NCBI GenBank assembly: GCA_963735025.1
Contig: CAVTJG010000009.1
Location: 806,001 to 870,000 of the forward strand
Direction: 5' to 3'
Origin: JAABRB01 sp963735025
Lineage (GTDB): Bacteria; Pseudomonadota; Gammaproteobacteria; Burkholderiales; SG8-39
DNA: 64,000 nucleotides
In this document: positions 27,553 to 35,683 of the stretch, in pieces
How the letters are laid out: each line of letters begins with the position of its first letter
How positions within the stretch are numbered: position 1 is the first letter of the stretch
Translations under genes and position numbers: made by a program
Notes under the pieces: generated by a model
Seen by the model: only the letters and a program-made list of their open reading frames with translations
Databases searched by the model: none
Told to the model about the DNA's origin: nothing

Positions 27553-30035
27553 CCGCGACCTTTCCTAAGCATATTCCAGCGGAAGGCTATATCCCGCCGA
27601 GCCGTCAGCAGGAGGCGCCGCGCAAGGGCTACAAGTACATCGGCCAGAACATGAAGCGGGTCGAGGATCCGCGCCTGCTGACCGGTAACGGCCAGTACAT
27701 CGACGACATCGTGGTGCCCAAGATGGCGCACGCAGCCGTCCTGCGCAGCGACCGGGCGCACGCCCGCATCAAGCGGATCGACACTGCAAAGGCCAAGGCG
27801 CTGGCCGGCGTCCACCTCGTGCTCACCGGCGCGGAAGCAAAGGAGGTGACCGGGCCGAGCGCGCAGTTCGCGAGCCCGCCGGTCGTGCAGTACTGCCTCG
27901 CCGTCGATCGCGTGCGCCACGTCGGCGAAGCGGTGGTGGCGGTGGTCGCCGAAAGCCGCTATATCGCTGAAGATGCCTGCGATCTGATCGAGGTCGAGTA
28001 CGAAGATCTGCCCGTGGTTGTCGATCCGGAAGCCGCGATGACCTCGAGCGGCGACGCCGTGCTGCATCCGGAGCGCGGCCCGAACAACATCGCGCAGCAC
28101 CGGACGTTCGTGTTCGGACCAGTGAAGGAAGACTTCGGCAAGGCGGACGTGGTGGTCAAGCGCACGTTGCGCTGGGGCCGCTCGGGCGCGCAGCCGCTCG
28201 AAACGGTCGGTTGCATCGCTTCCTACGAGCCGGGCGGCGGCAAATTCACGATGTACACGAACAGCTCGTTCCTCAACTACGTCGGCTGGCTGGTAGGCGC
28301 TTCGCTCGGCGTGTCCGCGGCGAAGCTCAACCTGATCCCGTGCGTGACCGGCGGCAGCTTCGGCTCGAAGCTCTTCACGCACAAGGTGATGACGCTCGCG
28401 GGCACGCTCGCGCGCGCGGCCGGCCGCCCGGTGAAGTACATGGAGGATCGTCTCGACAACATCACCAGCTGCGACAACCACGGCTCGGACCGTCTCTATC
28501 GCTGCGAGCTCGCGTGCAAGCGCGACGGGACGATGCTCTCGCTCAAGTTCCAGGTGATCGACGACTACGGCGCCTATTTCCAGTTCGGGGTCGGCACGCA
28601 CGGCAACTCGCTGTGTCAGATCATCGGGCCGTACCGCATTAACAGCATCCACATGGAGCTGATCGCGGTGCTGACCAACAAGTGCCAGCAGGGCGCCTAC
28701 CGAGGCTTCGGCTCCGAGGTGACCAACTGGATGCTCGAGCGCATGGCCGACGCCGCTGCCGACGAGCTGAAGATGGATCCGATCGAGCTGCGACGGAAGA
28801 ACCTGATCCAGCCCGACCAGTTCCCGTACGTCATTCCGAGCGGCAACATCTACGACAGCGGCAACTACCCGGCGGTGCTCGACGAAGCGCTGCGCATCGC
28901 CGATCTCAAGAACTGGGAAAAGATCCGCGCCGAAGCGCGCGCCCAGGGCCGTTGCGTCGGCATCGGCGCGGCCACTTGCCAGGAGCGCAGCGTCTTCAGC
29001 TCGACGGAATTCTGGTCGCTCAATGGAACCGAGAATCCGGGCTTCACCCTGACGAGTTCGCCGGAGTCGACGCAGATCCGCATCGATCCGACCGGCACGA
29101 TCCACGTCACGCTCGGCTCGCCTTTCTGGGGCAACAGCCCCGAGACGATGGCCACTCAGATCGTCGCCGAGCAGTTCCAGGTGGATCCCTCGCAGGTCAA
29201 CATCGTCTATGCGGACACGCAGAGCGGATTCAACTCGACCGGCCCAGGCGGCAGCCGCTTCACGGTGATGATCGCGGGAGCGGTTGTCGGCGCGAGCAAG
29301 AAGGTCAAGGAAAAATTGTTGCGCGTGGCCGGCCACATGATGGAGACCGATGTGAACGACCTCGAGCTGCGCGCGGGCAACATCGGCGTGAAGGGCGTGC
29401 CCGGCAAGGAGAAGTCGATAGCCGAAGTGGCGCTATTCGCCCATTACTTCCGTCTCAACCTGCCCGAGGGCGATGACTTCGCGAGCGGGATCGACGCCGC
29501 CTACGTGTACGACCATCCGCTCACCACGATGCCGGCGGCCGATCGCAGTCACCTCGGGATCTTCTATCCGATCATGGGGCACATGTGCCACCTGGCGCTG
29601 GTCGAGGTCGATCCGAAGACGGGCAAGGTGGCGATCCTCGACTACGTTGCCGTGCACGACGCGGGAACCGTGGTGAACCCCATGACGCTCGCGGGGCACA
29701 TTCGCGGCGGCACGGCGCAGGGCATCGGCACCACGCTCTACGAGAAGTTCCACTACGACGAGAATGGCCAGCTCGTCACCGGCACCTTCGCCGACTATCT
29801 GATTCCGACGCTCTCCGAAATGCCGCCCGAGATTCGCGTGGGACACGTCGAGACCCCCTCGCCGTTCACCGAGTACGGTATCAAGGGCGGAGGCGAAGGG
29901 GGGCGGATGGGTGCGCCCGGCGCGCTGTCACGCGCGATCGAGGACGCGCTCGTGCAGTATCGCGTGCGCTGCGACGAGCTGCCGCTCACGCCGCGCAAGG
30001 TGCGGGAGATGGTGCGGGCCGGCGAGAAGCGCTAG
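27549..30035 (+). CDS. xanthine dehydrogenase family molybdopterin-binding large subunit (CoxL-like)
   Basis: An 828-residue catalytic subunit that binds the molybdopterin-cytosine-dinucleotide cofactor. Conserved blocks are GQNMKRVEDPRLLTGNGQYIDD at the start, CVTGGSFGSKLF, and the catalytic Glu region KGGGEGGRMGAP near the C-terminus. The active-site loop reads AYRGFGSEV. Form I carbon monoxide dehydrogenase has a Cys-containing AYRCSFR loop there, so this is not a CO dehydrogenase but a hydroxylase of an organic, probably heteroaromatic, substrate. It is the last gene of the operon; a GC-rich repeat follows 12 bases after the stop. No CoxD/E/F/G maturation genes are adjacent. Confidence 0.93.
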   Translation: MTATFPKHIPAEGYIPPSRQQEAPRKGYKYIGQNMKRVEDPRLLTGNGQYIDDIVVPKMAHAAVLRSDRAHARIKRIDTAKAKALAGVHLVLTGAEAKEVTGPSAQFASPPVVQYCLAVDRVRHVGEAVVAVVAESRYIAEDACDLIEVEYEDLPVVVDPEAAMTSSGDAVLHPERGPNNIAQHRTFVFGPVKEDFGKADVVVKRTLRWGRSGAQPLETVGCIASYEPGGGKFTMYTNSSFLNYVGWLVGASLGVSAAKLNLIPCVTGGSFGSKLFTHKVMTLAGTLARAAGRPVKYMEDRLDNITSCDNHGSDRLYRCELACKRDGTMLSLKFQVIDDYGAYFQFGVGTHGNSLCQIIGPYRINSIHMELIAVLTNKCQQGAYRGFGSEVTNWMLERMADAAADELKMDPIELRRKNLIQPDQFPYVIPSGNIYDSGNYPAVLDEALRIADLKNWEKIRAEARAQGRCVGIGAATCQERSVFSSTEFWSLNGTENPGFTLTSSPESTQIRIDPTGTIHVTLGSPFWGNSPETMATQIVAEQFQVDPSQVNIVYADTQSGFNSTGPGGSRFTVMIAGAVVGASKKVKEKLLRVAGHMMETDVNDLELRAGNIGVKGVPGKEKSIAEVALFAHYFRLNLPEGDDFASGIDAAYVYDHPLTTMPAADRSHLGIFYPIMGHMCHLALVEVDPKTGKVAILDYVAVHDAGTVVNPMTLAGHIRGGTAQGIGTTLYEKFHYDENGQLVTGTFADYLIPTLSEMPPEIRVGHVETPSPFTEYGIKGGGEGGRMGAPGALSRAIEDALVQYRVRCDELPLTPRKVREMVRAGEKR

Positions 30036-30047
30036 CGCGTTCAAGAG

Positions 30048-30098
30048 TTTTCCCCTCCTTTTCAAGGAAGGGGTGCCGCCAAAGGCGGCGGGGTGGTT
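30048..30098. repeat. 51-bp double-hairpin interspersed repeat, copy 1
   Basis: It starts TTTTCCCCTCC and ends GGCGGCGGGGTGGTT. The first hairpin is CCCCTCCTT with AAGGAAGGGG, the second GCCGCC with GGCGGC around AAA. An almost identical 51-bp copy lies at 53542-53592. This copy is between the stops of the convergent CoxL and DUF2182 genes and may work as a terminator or mRNA-end stabiliser. Confidence 0.8.
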
Positions 30099-30135
30099 GC
30101 GGCGCAAGTAATTGCTTCGACCATCCCGCCTCGCC

Positions 30136-30906
30136 TCACGCCACCGCGCGAACCACGATCCACACGCCCCACACCGTTAGCACAGCGCCGGCGGCGCGGG
30201 CGATCGCGACGCCCCAGGGCAGCGCTTTCTCGGCGAGCACAAGTATCGCGAGCGCTGCTGCGGCCACGAGATTCATGGTGCCGAAGACAAACAACAATGC
30301 CATCAGCGCCCAGCAGCAGCCGAGGCAATACACGCCATGCCGGAGGCCCGTGACGAATGCGCCGAGCACGCCCGGGCGCCATTCGTTGAGGATGAAGCTC
30401 ATCGGCGAGCGGCACTTGTTTAGGCAGACGTGCTTGAGCGGGCTCCACTGAAAGAGGCCGGCAGCAATAAGCAGCGCGCCGGACAGCAGGGCATTCGCGC
30501 TGGCCATCATGTCGGACATGAGACGAACGCGCTCGAGGAGCCACTGCGCACCGGTCGCCGCGGCGCTGAATCCGATCCACACCACGACGTACGCCACCAC
30601 GAAGGCGATCGTGGCGAGCAGGGCATGCGCGTCTGAATTGCCTCGGGCGACGCGATCGTGCATGAGCACCATCGGCACGGCGCTCGGGATCATCATGCCC
30701 GCCATCATCACGCTCCACATGACGAAGAGGAACATGGCCGTACCGCCGCTCCACGGCATCGGATCGGCCGATGGCCCGTCGGGAAAGGAACCCATCGGTG
30801 CCATGTGCATCGGCAGCAGCCATATCCAGGCGGCCGCGGTGAGCGCGACGAGCGCGACGAGCACGAGCGCACGCGCGAAGCGCCCGGAAGCGGCCACCGC
30901 AGACAT
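30136..30906 (-). CDS. DUF2182 domain-containing membrane protein
   Basis: A 256-residue inner-membrane protein with about six helices. The marks of DUF2182, a predicted metal-binding membrane family, are WSVMMAGMMIPSAVPM (Met-rich), the CLNKCRSPM loop and the GVYCLGCCWALM segment. The Met and Cys content suggests soft-metal handling, but no transport activity has been assigned as far as I know. The gene follows the DUF1326 gene by 8 bases on the same strand; these two families are frequent neighbours. Confidence 0.9.
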   Translation of the reverse strand: MSAVAASGRFARALVLVALVALTAAAWIWLLPMHMAPMGSFPDGPSADPMPWSGGTAMFLFVMWSVMMAGMMIPSAVPMVLMHDRVARGNSDAHALLATIAFVVAYVVVWIGFSAAATGAQWLLERVRLMSDMMASANALLSGALLIAAGLFQWSPLKHVCLNKCRSPMSFILNEWRPGVLGAFVTGLRHGVYCLGCCWALMALLFVFGTMNLVAAAALAILVLAEKALPWGVAIARAAGAVLTVWGVWIVVRAVA

Positions 30907-30914
30907 GGCGCGAG

Positions 30915-31523
30915 TCAGGCCGGACTGTATGCGAACGGCGCGTAGAAGCCGTTCTTGTTGGACACCTCGACCGACATGCCGTGGTCGGCGTAGCGGTATT
31001 GCTTGCTCCGTGCAACCACGAGCGGCTCGCCCGGCGCGAGGTTGAGCGGCGGATTGTGGACCGTCGTCTCGGATGAGCCGTCGCCTCCCATTATCGCTTC
31101 GATCTCGGCGCTGGCAACGCTGCCGAAGCGCACGCTGCGGTGGCGTCCATCCGCGCGGTATTCGATGGGCACGCTGCGCACGCCCGCCACCTCACCGATG
31201 AATCCGGAGAGCTTCTCCATCAGGCCGCCCGCCTTGCCGGAGTAGATCTGCGTGAGTGCGTCGCGCTGCTGGTCATTCGCGCGCTCGTCGAGATAGAGCG
31301 CGACCCGCCACTTCGTCTGCAGCATGTGACCGGGCGAGTGCGCCACGAACCCGACGTTCAAACCGCCGAGCTTGGTGGCGCCGAACGCGCCCTGATCGAT
31401 GTGCCAGGCCACGAGAACGGTGCATTTGCCGTCGGTCGGCGGGCCCCCGAAATTGCATGGGCACGCCGCCTCGCAATTGCAGGCCTCGAAATAGGTCCCT
31501 TTCAGCTTCCAGTCGGTTGCCAT
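30915..31523 (-). CDS. DUF1326 domain-containing protein
   Basis: A 202-residue cytoplasmic protein. The N-terminal WKLKGTYFEACNCEAACPCNF block carries the four conserved cysteines of DUF1326, and the rest is a beta-rich domain ending NGFYAPFAYSPA. The start ATG 31523 has GGAGG 8 bases upstream, and the family begins here; longer open frame upstream is not conserved-looking. The cysteine cluster suggests metal or redox binding. Paired with the DUF2182 membrane protein downstream, it probably forms a two-protein system of unknown role. Confidence 0.9.
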   Translation of the reverse strand: MATDWKLKGTYFEACNCEAACPCNFGGPPTDGKCTVLVAWHIDQGAFGATKLGGLNVGFVAHSPGHMLQTKWRVALYLDERANDQQRDALTQIYSGKAGGLMEKLSGFIGEVAGVRSVPIEYRADGRHRSVRFGSVASAEIEAIMGGDGSSETTVHNPPLNLAPGEPLVVARSKQYRYADHGMSVEVSNKNGFYAPFAYSPA

Positions 31524-31691
31524 GATTGCGACCTCCGCATGTCTGGTGTCGCGCCCAGCCGGGCGGCGCCCGAGGGATCCTGGGAACGGCAACGCGTTTA
31601 TACGCCTGCGACGGCGCGCGTTCAATTGGCCCGCAGTGGCGTGTTCCGACCCCGCGCCGGAGGAGATCGACCTCGCGGCGAATACACGCGC

Positions 31692-32210
31692 CTACGGCGT
31701 TCCGATGTAGTCGCGCTTGCCGATCTCCACGCCGTTGTGGCGCAGGATGTCGTAGGCGGTCACGACGTGAAAATAGAACGTCGGCAACGCATGGCCACAT
31801 AGATACTGCACGCCCTTGAACGTCACGTCCTTTCCGCCGACCTTGAGCGTGACGTCCTTGTCGTCGGACCCGTCGATCTGAGCGGGCTTGATCGAGCCGA
31901 TGAAATCGGCAGTTTTCGCGATTCGTGCCTTGAGGTCGGCGAGCGTCTGCTCAGTGTCTCCGAAGCTCGGATTCTCGACGCCGGCAAGCCGCGCGCAGGC
32001 GCCCTTGGCGGCGTCGCACGCAATCTGGATCTGGCGAGTGAACGGGAACATGTCCGGATAGAGCCGGGACGTGGTGAGCACGAGAGGATCGATCTTGCGC
32101 GCTTCGCAGTGCGCCTGCGCCTTGTCGAGGATGGCGGACAGATTCTTGAGCGTATTGGCGAAGCGCGGCGCGCTTGCCTGGTACATTGAAATTGCCATTG
32201 GGGAGTCCAT
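31692..32210 (-). CDS. DUF1993 domain-containing protein
   Basis: A 172-residue soluble helical protein. The start reads AISMYQASAPRFANTLKNL, and the middle has LYPDMFPFTRQIQIACDAAKG, the DUF1993 hallmark. The C-terminal part has PTFYFHVVTAYDILRHNGVEIGKRDYIG. The fold is thought to be a DinB-like four-helix bundle; no activity is known. ATG 32210 is used, though ATG 32198 (MAISMY) is equally open and neither has a strong ribosome binding site. Confidence 0.9.
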   Translation of the reverse strand: MDSPMAISMYQASAPRFANTLKNLSAILDKAQAHCEARKIDPLVLTTSRLYPDMFPFTRQIQIACDAAKGACARLAGVENPSFGDTEQTLADLKARIAKTADFIGSIKPAQIDGSDDKDVTLKVGGKDVTFKGVQYLCGHALPTFYFHVVTAYDILRHNGVEIGKRDYIGTP

Positions 32211-32298
32211 TCGGGAAAACCCGCAAATGCGGGCAGCCTATTCTAGCGCTACCGTAGATGGGCGAAAGTCGGCGCTCAGGCAGGAAAGCTCAGGAAAA

Positions 32299-32373
32299 GT
32301 CATCCTCGCGCAAGCGGAGGTCCAACTCGCCTAAAAGAGTGCTCAGTCTGGATTGCCGCATACGCGGGAATGA
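32299..32373. repeat. degenerate copy of the REP/MITE-like element
   Basis: It reads GTCATCCTCGCGCAAGCGGAGG at the left end, with TCTGGATTGCCG and CGCGGGAATGA at the right. This matches the ends of the 86-bp element at 18868-18953 with several substitutions. It lies in the gap between the DUF1993 and dioxygenase genes. Confidence 0.55.
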
Positions 32374-32393
32374 AGGCCTTCGAGAGTCGTTCG

Positions 32394-33233
32394 CTAGCGC
32401 GGCCGATCGCCGGCAAGCGTGATCCGGTGCATGACGCGAAGGTGCCCGTGGTAGTCGTTGACCGGGTTGTGCTGGGTGCAACGGTTGTCCCAGAGCGCGA
32501 TGGACCCGGGCCGCCAGACGAACCGGCATGTGTGCTCCGGCCGTACCTGGTGCTCGAAGAGATAGGCGAGCAGCGGCGCGCTCTCCGCCTCGGTCATGTC
32601 GGCGAATCGAACGGTGTGCGCGACGTTCACGTAGAGTGCCTTGCGGCCGGTTTCCGGGTGCGTGCGCACCACCGGGTGCTCCGCGACGTACTCTTCACGG
32701 CTTTCCGCGCGACCGTCGGACTTGATGCGGTCCTCGCGGGTGCGTGACACGTCCGCCTTGGCCGAGGAACTCACGGCGCGCAAGCTATCGAGCATGCGTC
32801 GCATGCCCTCGGATAGTGTCTCGTAGGCGAGGTACATGTTCGCGAACAGCGTGTCGCCGCCGAACGGTGGCGTCTCGCGCGCCAGAAGCATCGAGGCCAT
32901 CGGAGGCTCCGCCAGGTACGTCGTGTCCGAGTGCCAGATGCCACCGAAGTTGACCGTCTCGTGCGCGAGCTTCTTCACCTCGATGATTTCCGGGTAGCCC
33001 TCGATCCCCTTCACGAAGGGATATTCCACCGGCCTGCCGATGCGCCGCGCGAAAGCCATTAATTGCGCCGGCGTCAGGTCCTGGTCGCGAAAGAAGAGCA
33101 CAAGGTACTCGTGCCAAGCGTCACGCAGCGCCGCCACCTGGTCGTCGTCGAGCGCGTGCGCCAGGTCGACGCCCCGTACTTCCGCGCCAAGCGCTCCCGC
33201 GACTCGACTGACCTCGACCGTTACGCGCCGCAT
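32394..33233 (-). CDS. TauD/TfdA family 2-oxoglutarate-dependent dioxygenase
   Basis: A 279-residue Fe(II)/2-oxoglutarate dioxygenase. The iron ligands are H101 and D103 (IWHSDTTY) and H255 near the C-terminus (CTQHNPVNDYHG), followed by Arg residues (HLRVMHRI) that bind 2-oxoglutarate. Members cleave taurine or 2,4-D-like ether and sulfonate substrates, or hydroxylate them. The specific substrate is not evident. ATG 33233 (MRRVTVEVSRVAGALG) fits the family start; no good ribosome binding site is visible, and an ATG 16 codons upstream is an alternative. Confidence 0.9.
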   Translation of the reverse strand: MRRVTVEVSRVAGALGAEVRGVDLAHALDDDQVAALRDAWHEYLVLFFRDQDLTPAQLMAFARRIGRPVEYPFVKGIEGYPEIIEVKKLAHETVNFGGIWHSDTTYLAEPPMASMLLARETPPFGGDTLFANMYLAYETLSEGMRRMLDSLRAVSSSAKADVSRTREDRIKSDGRAESREEYVAEHPVVRTHPETGRKALYVNVAHTVRFADMTEAESAPLLAYLFEHQVRPEHTCRFVWRPGSIALWDNRCTQHNPVNDYHGHLRVMHRITLAGDRPR

Positions 33234-33402
33234 GCTAAAAAAATCCCGCGTGTGTGCCCCGAAGCGCCGGGACCGCTCCATGCCTCTGTAATATAGTGGC
33301 AGATCGGGCCGAATGCGTTGACGGAGGCGGTTTCGGTTCGATCCCCGCGGCGCCGCCTCGCACCGAGCGCGGTCCGCACCAACAACAAGACACCTGTGCG
33401 GC

Positions 33403-33948
33403 ATGATGGACCGAAACTCGACCTACGTCGCGTTTCACGCGAACCCGGCGAAGGAGCCGGAAGTCACCGACGTCCATATCCTCGAGCTGCTGAAGTCGTG
33501 GGGGGTGCGCGCGGACGGCGGATTGACGTTCACCGACGGCCGCGAGAAGGACGAGGCGCGCCGGGCGGTGCGGCTGCGCGAGTTCACCGAGCGGCACCTG
33601 CGCATGCGGCTCGACGGGGCGAAGCACATGGTGCTGGTCATCGGGGAGACGACCCGCGAGGACAAGGAGTGGATCCCGCTCGAGATCCGCTACGCGGTGG
33701 ACGACTGCGAAATTCCCATCATCGCCGCCTACCTCGGGCACGAGGTCATCCTGGATCCGACCGAGCTCGCGCCATTGTGGCCGGCGGCGCTCGCGAAGCG
33801 CATCCGGGAGGGAACGGCCCGCGTCATCCACATCCCGTTCCGGCTGGAAGCCCTGCGCGATGCGATCGGCCAGTTCGGTCCCGAGAAGCGTCCGCAGAGC
33901 GGTTTGAGCTTCTACGATATCGAGACTTACCGCGGCTGGGGATATTGA
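33403..33948 (+). CDS. DUF1863/TIR-like (ThsB-like) domain protein, orphan
   Basis: A 181-residue protein. It starts MMDRNSTYVAFHAN and has MVLVIGETTREDKEWIPLEIRYAV followed by DDCEIPIIAAYL. This is the MTH538/DUF1863 TIR-like fold, the same family as ThsB of the Thoeris anti-phage system, where TIR proteins make a nucleotide signal from NAD. The C-terminal part ends ETYRGWGY. No ThsA-like SIR2/SLOG or other effector gene is adjacent, so defence is only suggested by the fold. A DUF4062-STAND ATPase occurs 12 kb downstream. Confidence 0.85.
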   Translation: MMDRNSTYVAFHANPAKEPEVTDVHILELLKSWGVRADGGLTFTDGREKDEARRAVRLREFTERHLRMRLDGAKHMVLVIGETTREDKEWIPLEIRYAVDDCEIPIIAAYLGHEVILDPTELAPLWPAALAKRIREGTARVIHIPFRLEALRDAIGQFGPEKRPQSGLSFYDIETYRGWGY

Positions 33949-34053
33949 TCGAATTTTCGAACGATTTATCGTACTGGGGAATGCCACCGTCGCGATCGCT
34001 GTTTGCTCCAGGTCCGCGGGATCGTCCCGCGCGGCCCCCCCGGAGGAGACACC

Positions 34054-34644
34054 ATGAACAAGCGAATCGCGTATCTGGCTGGCCTGCTGGCACTCGTCTG
34101 CGCCACGGCCGACGCGCAGACCAACATGCGGGTGCGGGGCACCATCACCGCCGTCGACGGCAACACCCTGATGGTGAAGTCCCGCGACGGGAAGGACCTC
34201 AAGTTCACGATGCCCGACAACGTGGGTGTGGCGGTGGCGACGGCGGTCAAGTTCGAGGACATCAAGCCGGGCGACTACGTCGGCGTGACGGCGAAGAAGC
34301 AAGCCGACGGCATGCTCGCTGCGATGGAAGTTCACTATCTTCCGCCGCAGGTGCCCTCTGGCCATATCCCGTGGGACCTCGCGCCCAACACGACGATGAC
34401 CAACGCCAGCGTCGAAGCGATGGTGCAGGACACGGGCAGGCGCGAGCTCACGGTCAAGTACAAGGAGGGCATGCAGAAGATCATGGTGCCGGAGGGCATC
34501 CCGCTCGTGCGCGCCGTGCCCGGCAATCGGTCTGACCTGAAGGTCGGCGAGTACGTCTTCCTCGTCGCGCAGGCGAAGCCCGACGGCACGATGGTCGCGG
34601 CACGCATCCAGGTGAGCAAGGACGGCGTCAAGCCGCCGATGTGA
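34054..34644 (+). CDS. DUF5666-like periplasmic protein
   Basis: A 196-residue exported protein. The signal peptide ends CATADA before QTNMRVRG. The mature protein seems to hold two OB-like beta domains (VRGTITAVDGNTLMVKSRDG and later VEAMVQDTGRRELTVKYKEG), in the style of DUF5666. GGAGGAGACACC precedes ATG 34054. It resembles in design, not closely in sequence, the periplasmic proteins near the two efflux loci at 56694 and 61009. Function unknown. Confidence 0.8.
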   Translation: MNKRIAYLAGLLALVCATADAQTNMRVRGTITAVDGNTLMVKSRDGKDLKFTMPDNVGVAVATAVKFEDIKPGDYVGVTAKKQADGMLAAMEVHYLPPQVPSGHIPWDLAPNTTMTNASVEAMVQDTGRRELTVKYKEGMQKIMVPEGIPLVRAVPGNRSDLKVGEYVFLVAQAKPDGTMVAARIQVSKDGVKPPM

Positions 34645-34687
34645 CCGCCCCGCGATCGCCACCGTCGCGGCGTTTATGCGCGTTGGC

Positions 34688-35560
34688 TTACCGAGCTGAG
34701 AGTCCGTTGAACCAGTCGAGGATCTGCGCGCCGTTCCAGAAGACCACGCCGGGCCGGCCGGCCATCTCGGCGAAGGCGCGCTCGACGTGACGGATGCGGT
34801 GCGGCACGCCGGAGAGATAGGGATGGCAGGCGACCGCCATGAATTTCGCCCGCTCGGCGCTTTCTTCGTACAGGCACTCGAAGTGATCCATTACGCGTGA
34901 GTGGAACACTTCCGAGGTGTGGTGCTGGAGCGCCATCAGCACGATGTCGTGCAGCTCGAAGTTGTAGGGGAGCGCGACGATCGGCTTGCCGGTGGTCTTG
35001 AGGCGGACCGGCTCGTCGTCGAGCACCCAGTCGCCGATGTATTCGATCCCCGCCTCGGCGAGGTAGTCGATGGTGTCGAAGGTCTGCGTGAGCCCGGGGC
35101 CGAACCAGCCACGTGGGCGCTTGCCCGAGAACTTCGTGATGATCTCGACCGCGCGCTGGATCGTCTCGCGCTGGTTCTCGAGCTTGTGCATCGGGATCTG
35201 CTCGTAGCTATGGGCGTTCAGCTCCCAGTCGCTCTTCATGCACGCCTCGATGAGCTGCGGATAGGCTTCGCACGTTTTCGCATTGAGCGTGACCGTGGGC
35301 TTGATGCCGAGGCGCTCGTACATGCGCTTCAGGCGCCAAAACCCGACCCGGTTGCCGTACTCGTGCCAGGTCCAGTTCGGCAGGTCGGGAACCATCGGCT
35401 GGCCCTGCGGCGGCGAGATCACCATGCGCGCCATCGGGCGCGAGAGGTCCCACTCTTCGAGCGAAATGACGGGCCACACGACGAGCCGCGCACCACCGGG
35501 CAGCTTGAGCGGCGGACGGCCTTCGATCGCGGAGTAGGGCAGTCGTTCGTGTGGGAGCAT
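34688..35560 (-). CDS. polysaccharide deacetylase family protein, PuuE/allantoinase-like
   Basis: A 290-residue NodB-fold protein. Blocks include YGNRVGFWRLKRMYERLGIK, ELNAHSYEQIP and RGWFGPGLTQTFDTIDYLAEAG, which place it with the cytoplasmic PuuE-type allantoinase/deacetylase group that lacks a signal peptide. The start ATG 35560 has AGGAGAGACC upstream. Such proteins hydrolyse amide or cyclic-amide bonds. It is transcribed away from a bicupin gene, with a TRAP operon just beyond. Together they suggest uptake and breakdown of one small organic substrate. Confidence 0.87.
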   Translation of the reverse strand: MLPHERLPYSAIEGRPPLKLPGGARLVVWPVISLEEWDLSRPMARMVISPPQGQPMVPDLPNWTWHEYGNRVGFWRLKRMYERLGIKPTVTLNAKTCEAYPQLIEACMKSDWELNAHSYEQIPMHKLENQRETIQRAVEIITKFSGKRPRGWFGPGLTQTFDTIDYLAEAGIEYIGDWVLDDEPVRLKTTGKPIVALPYNFELHDIVLMALQHHTSEVFHSRVMDHFECLYEESAERAKFMAVACHPYLSGVPHRIRHVERAFAEMAGRPGVVFWNGAQILDWFNGLSAR

Positions 35561-35600
35561 CGGTCTCTCCTTCTGAATGGGTGCGCTTGAAATGGTACTC

Positions 35601-35615
35601 GATGCACCTTGCATC
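35601..35615. promoter_or_regulatory. candidate operator: GATGCA-3-TGCATC inverted repeat
   Basis: A perfect 6-bp inverted repeat with a CCT centre lies midway between the divergent deacetylase and bicupin starts, followed by a partial copy (GTGATGCGAT). This is the expected place for a shared regulator. The regulator is not identified, and no regulator gene is adjacent. Confidence 0.4.
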
Positions 35616-35683
35616 GTGATGCGATAACCGGCAAATTTCGATTGCCGACAAATTGTCGTTTGACCCCGGGTCGAGGAGGAGCC

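Noticed and set aside
27549..30035. Carbon monoxide dehydrogenase (coxL) for the large molybdenum subunit
   Set aside because: The active-site loop reads AYRGFGSEV and lacks the Cys-containing AYRCSFR loop of form I CO dehydrogenase. No CoxD/E/F/G genes are adjacent.
33403..33948. Thoeris defence system
   Set aside because: Only the TIR-like ThsB-type gene is present. No ThsA or other effector is within reach, so a system cannot be claimed.
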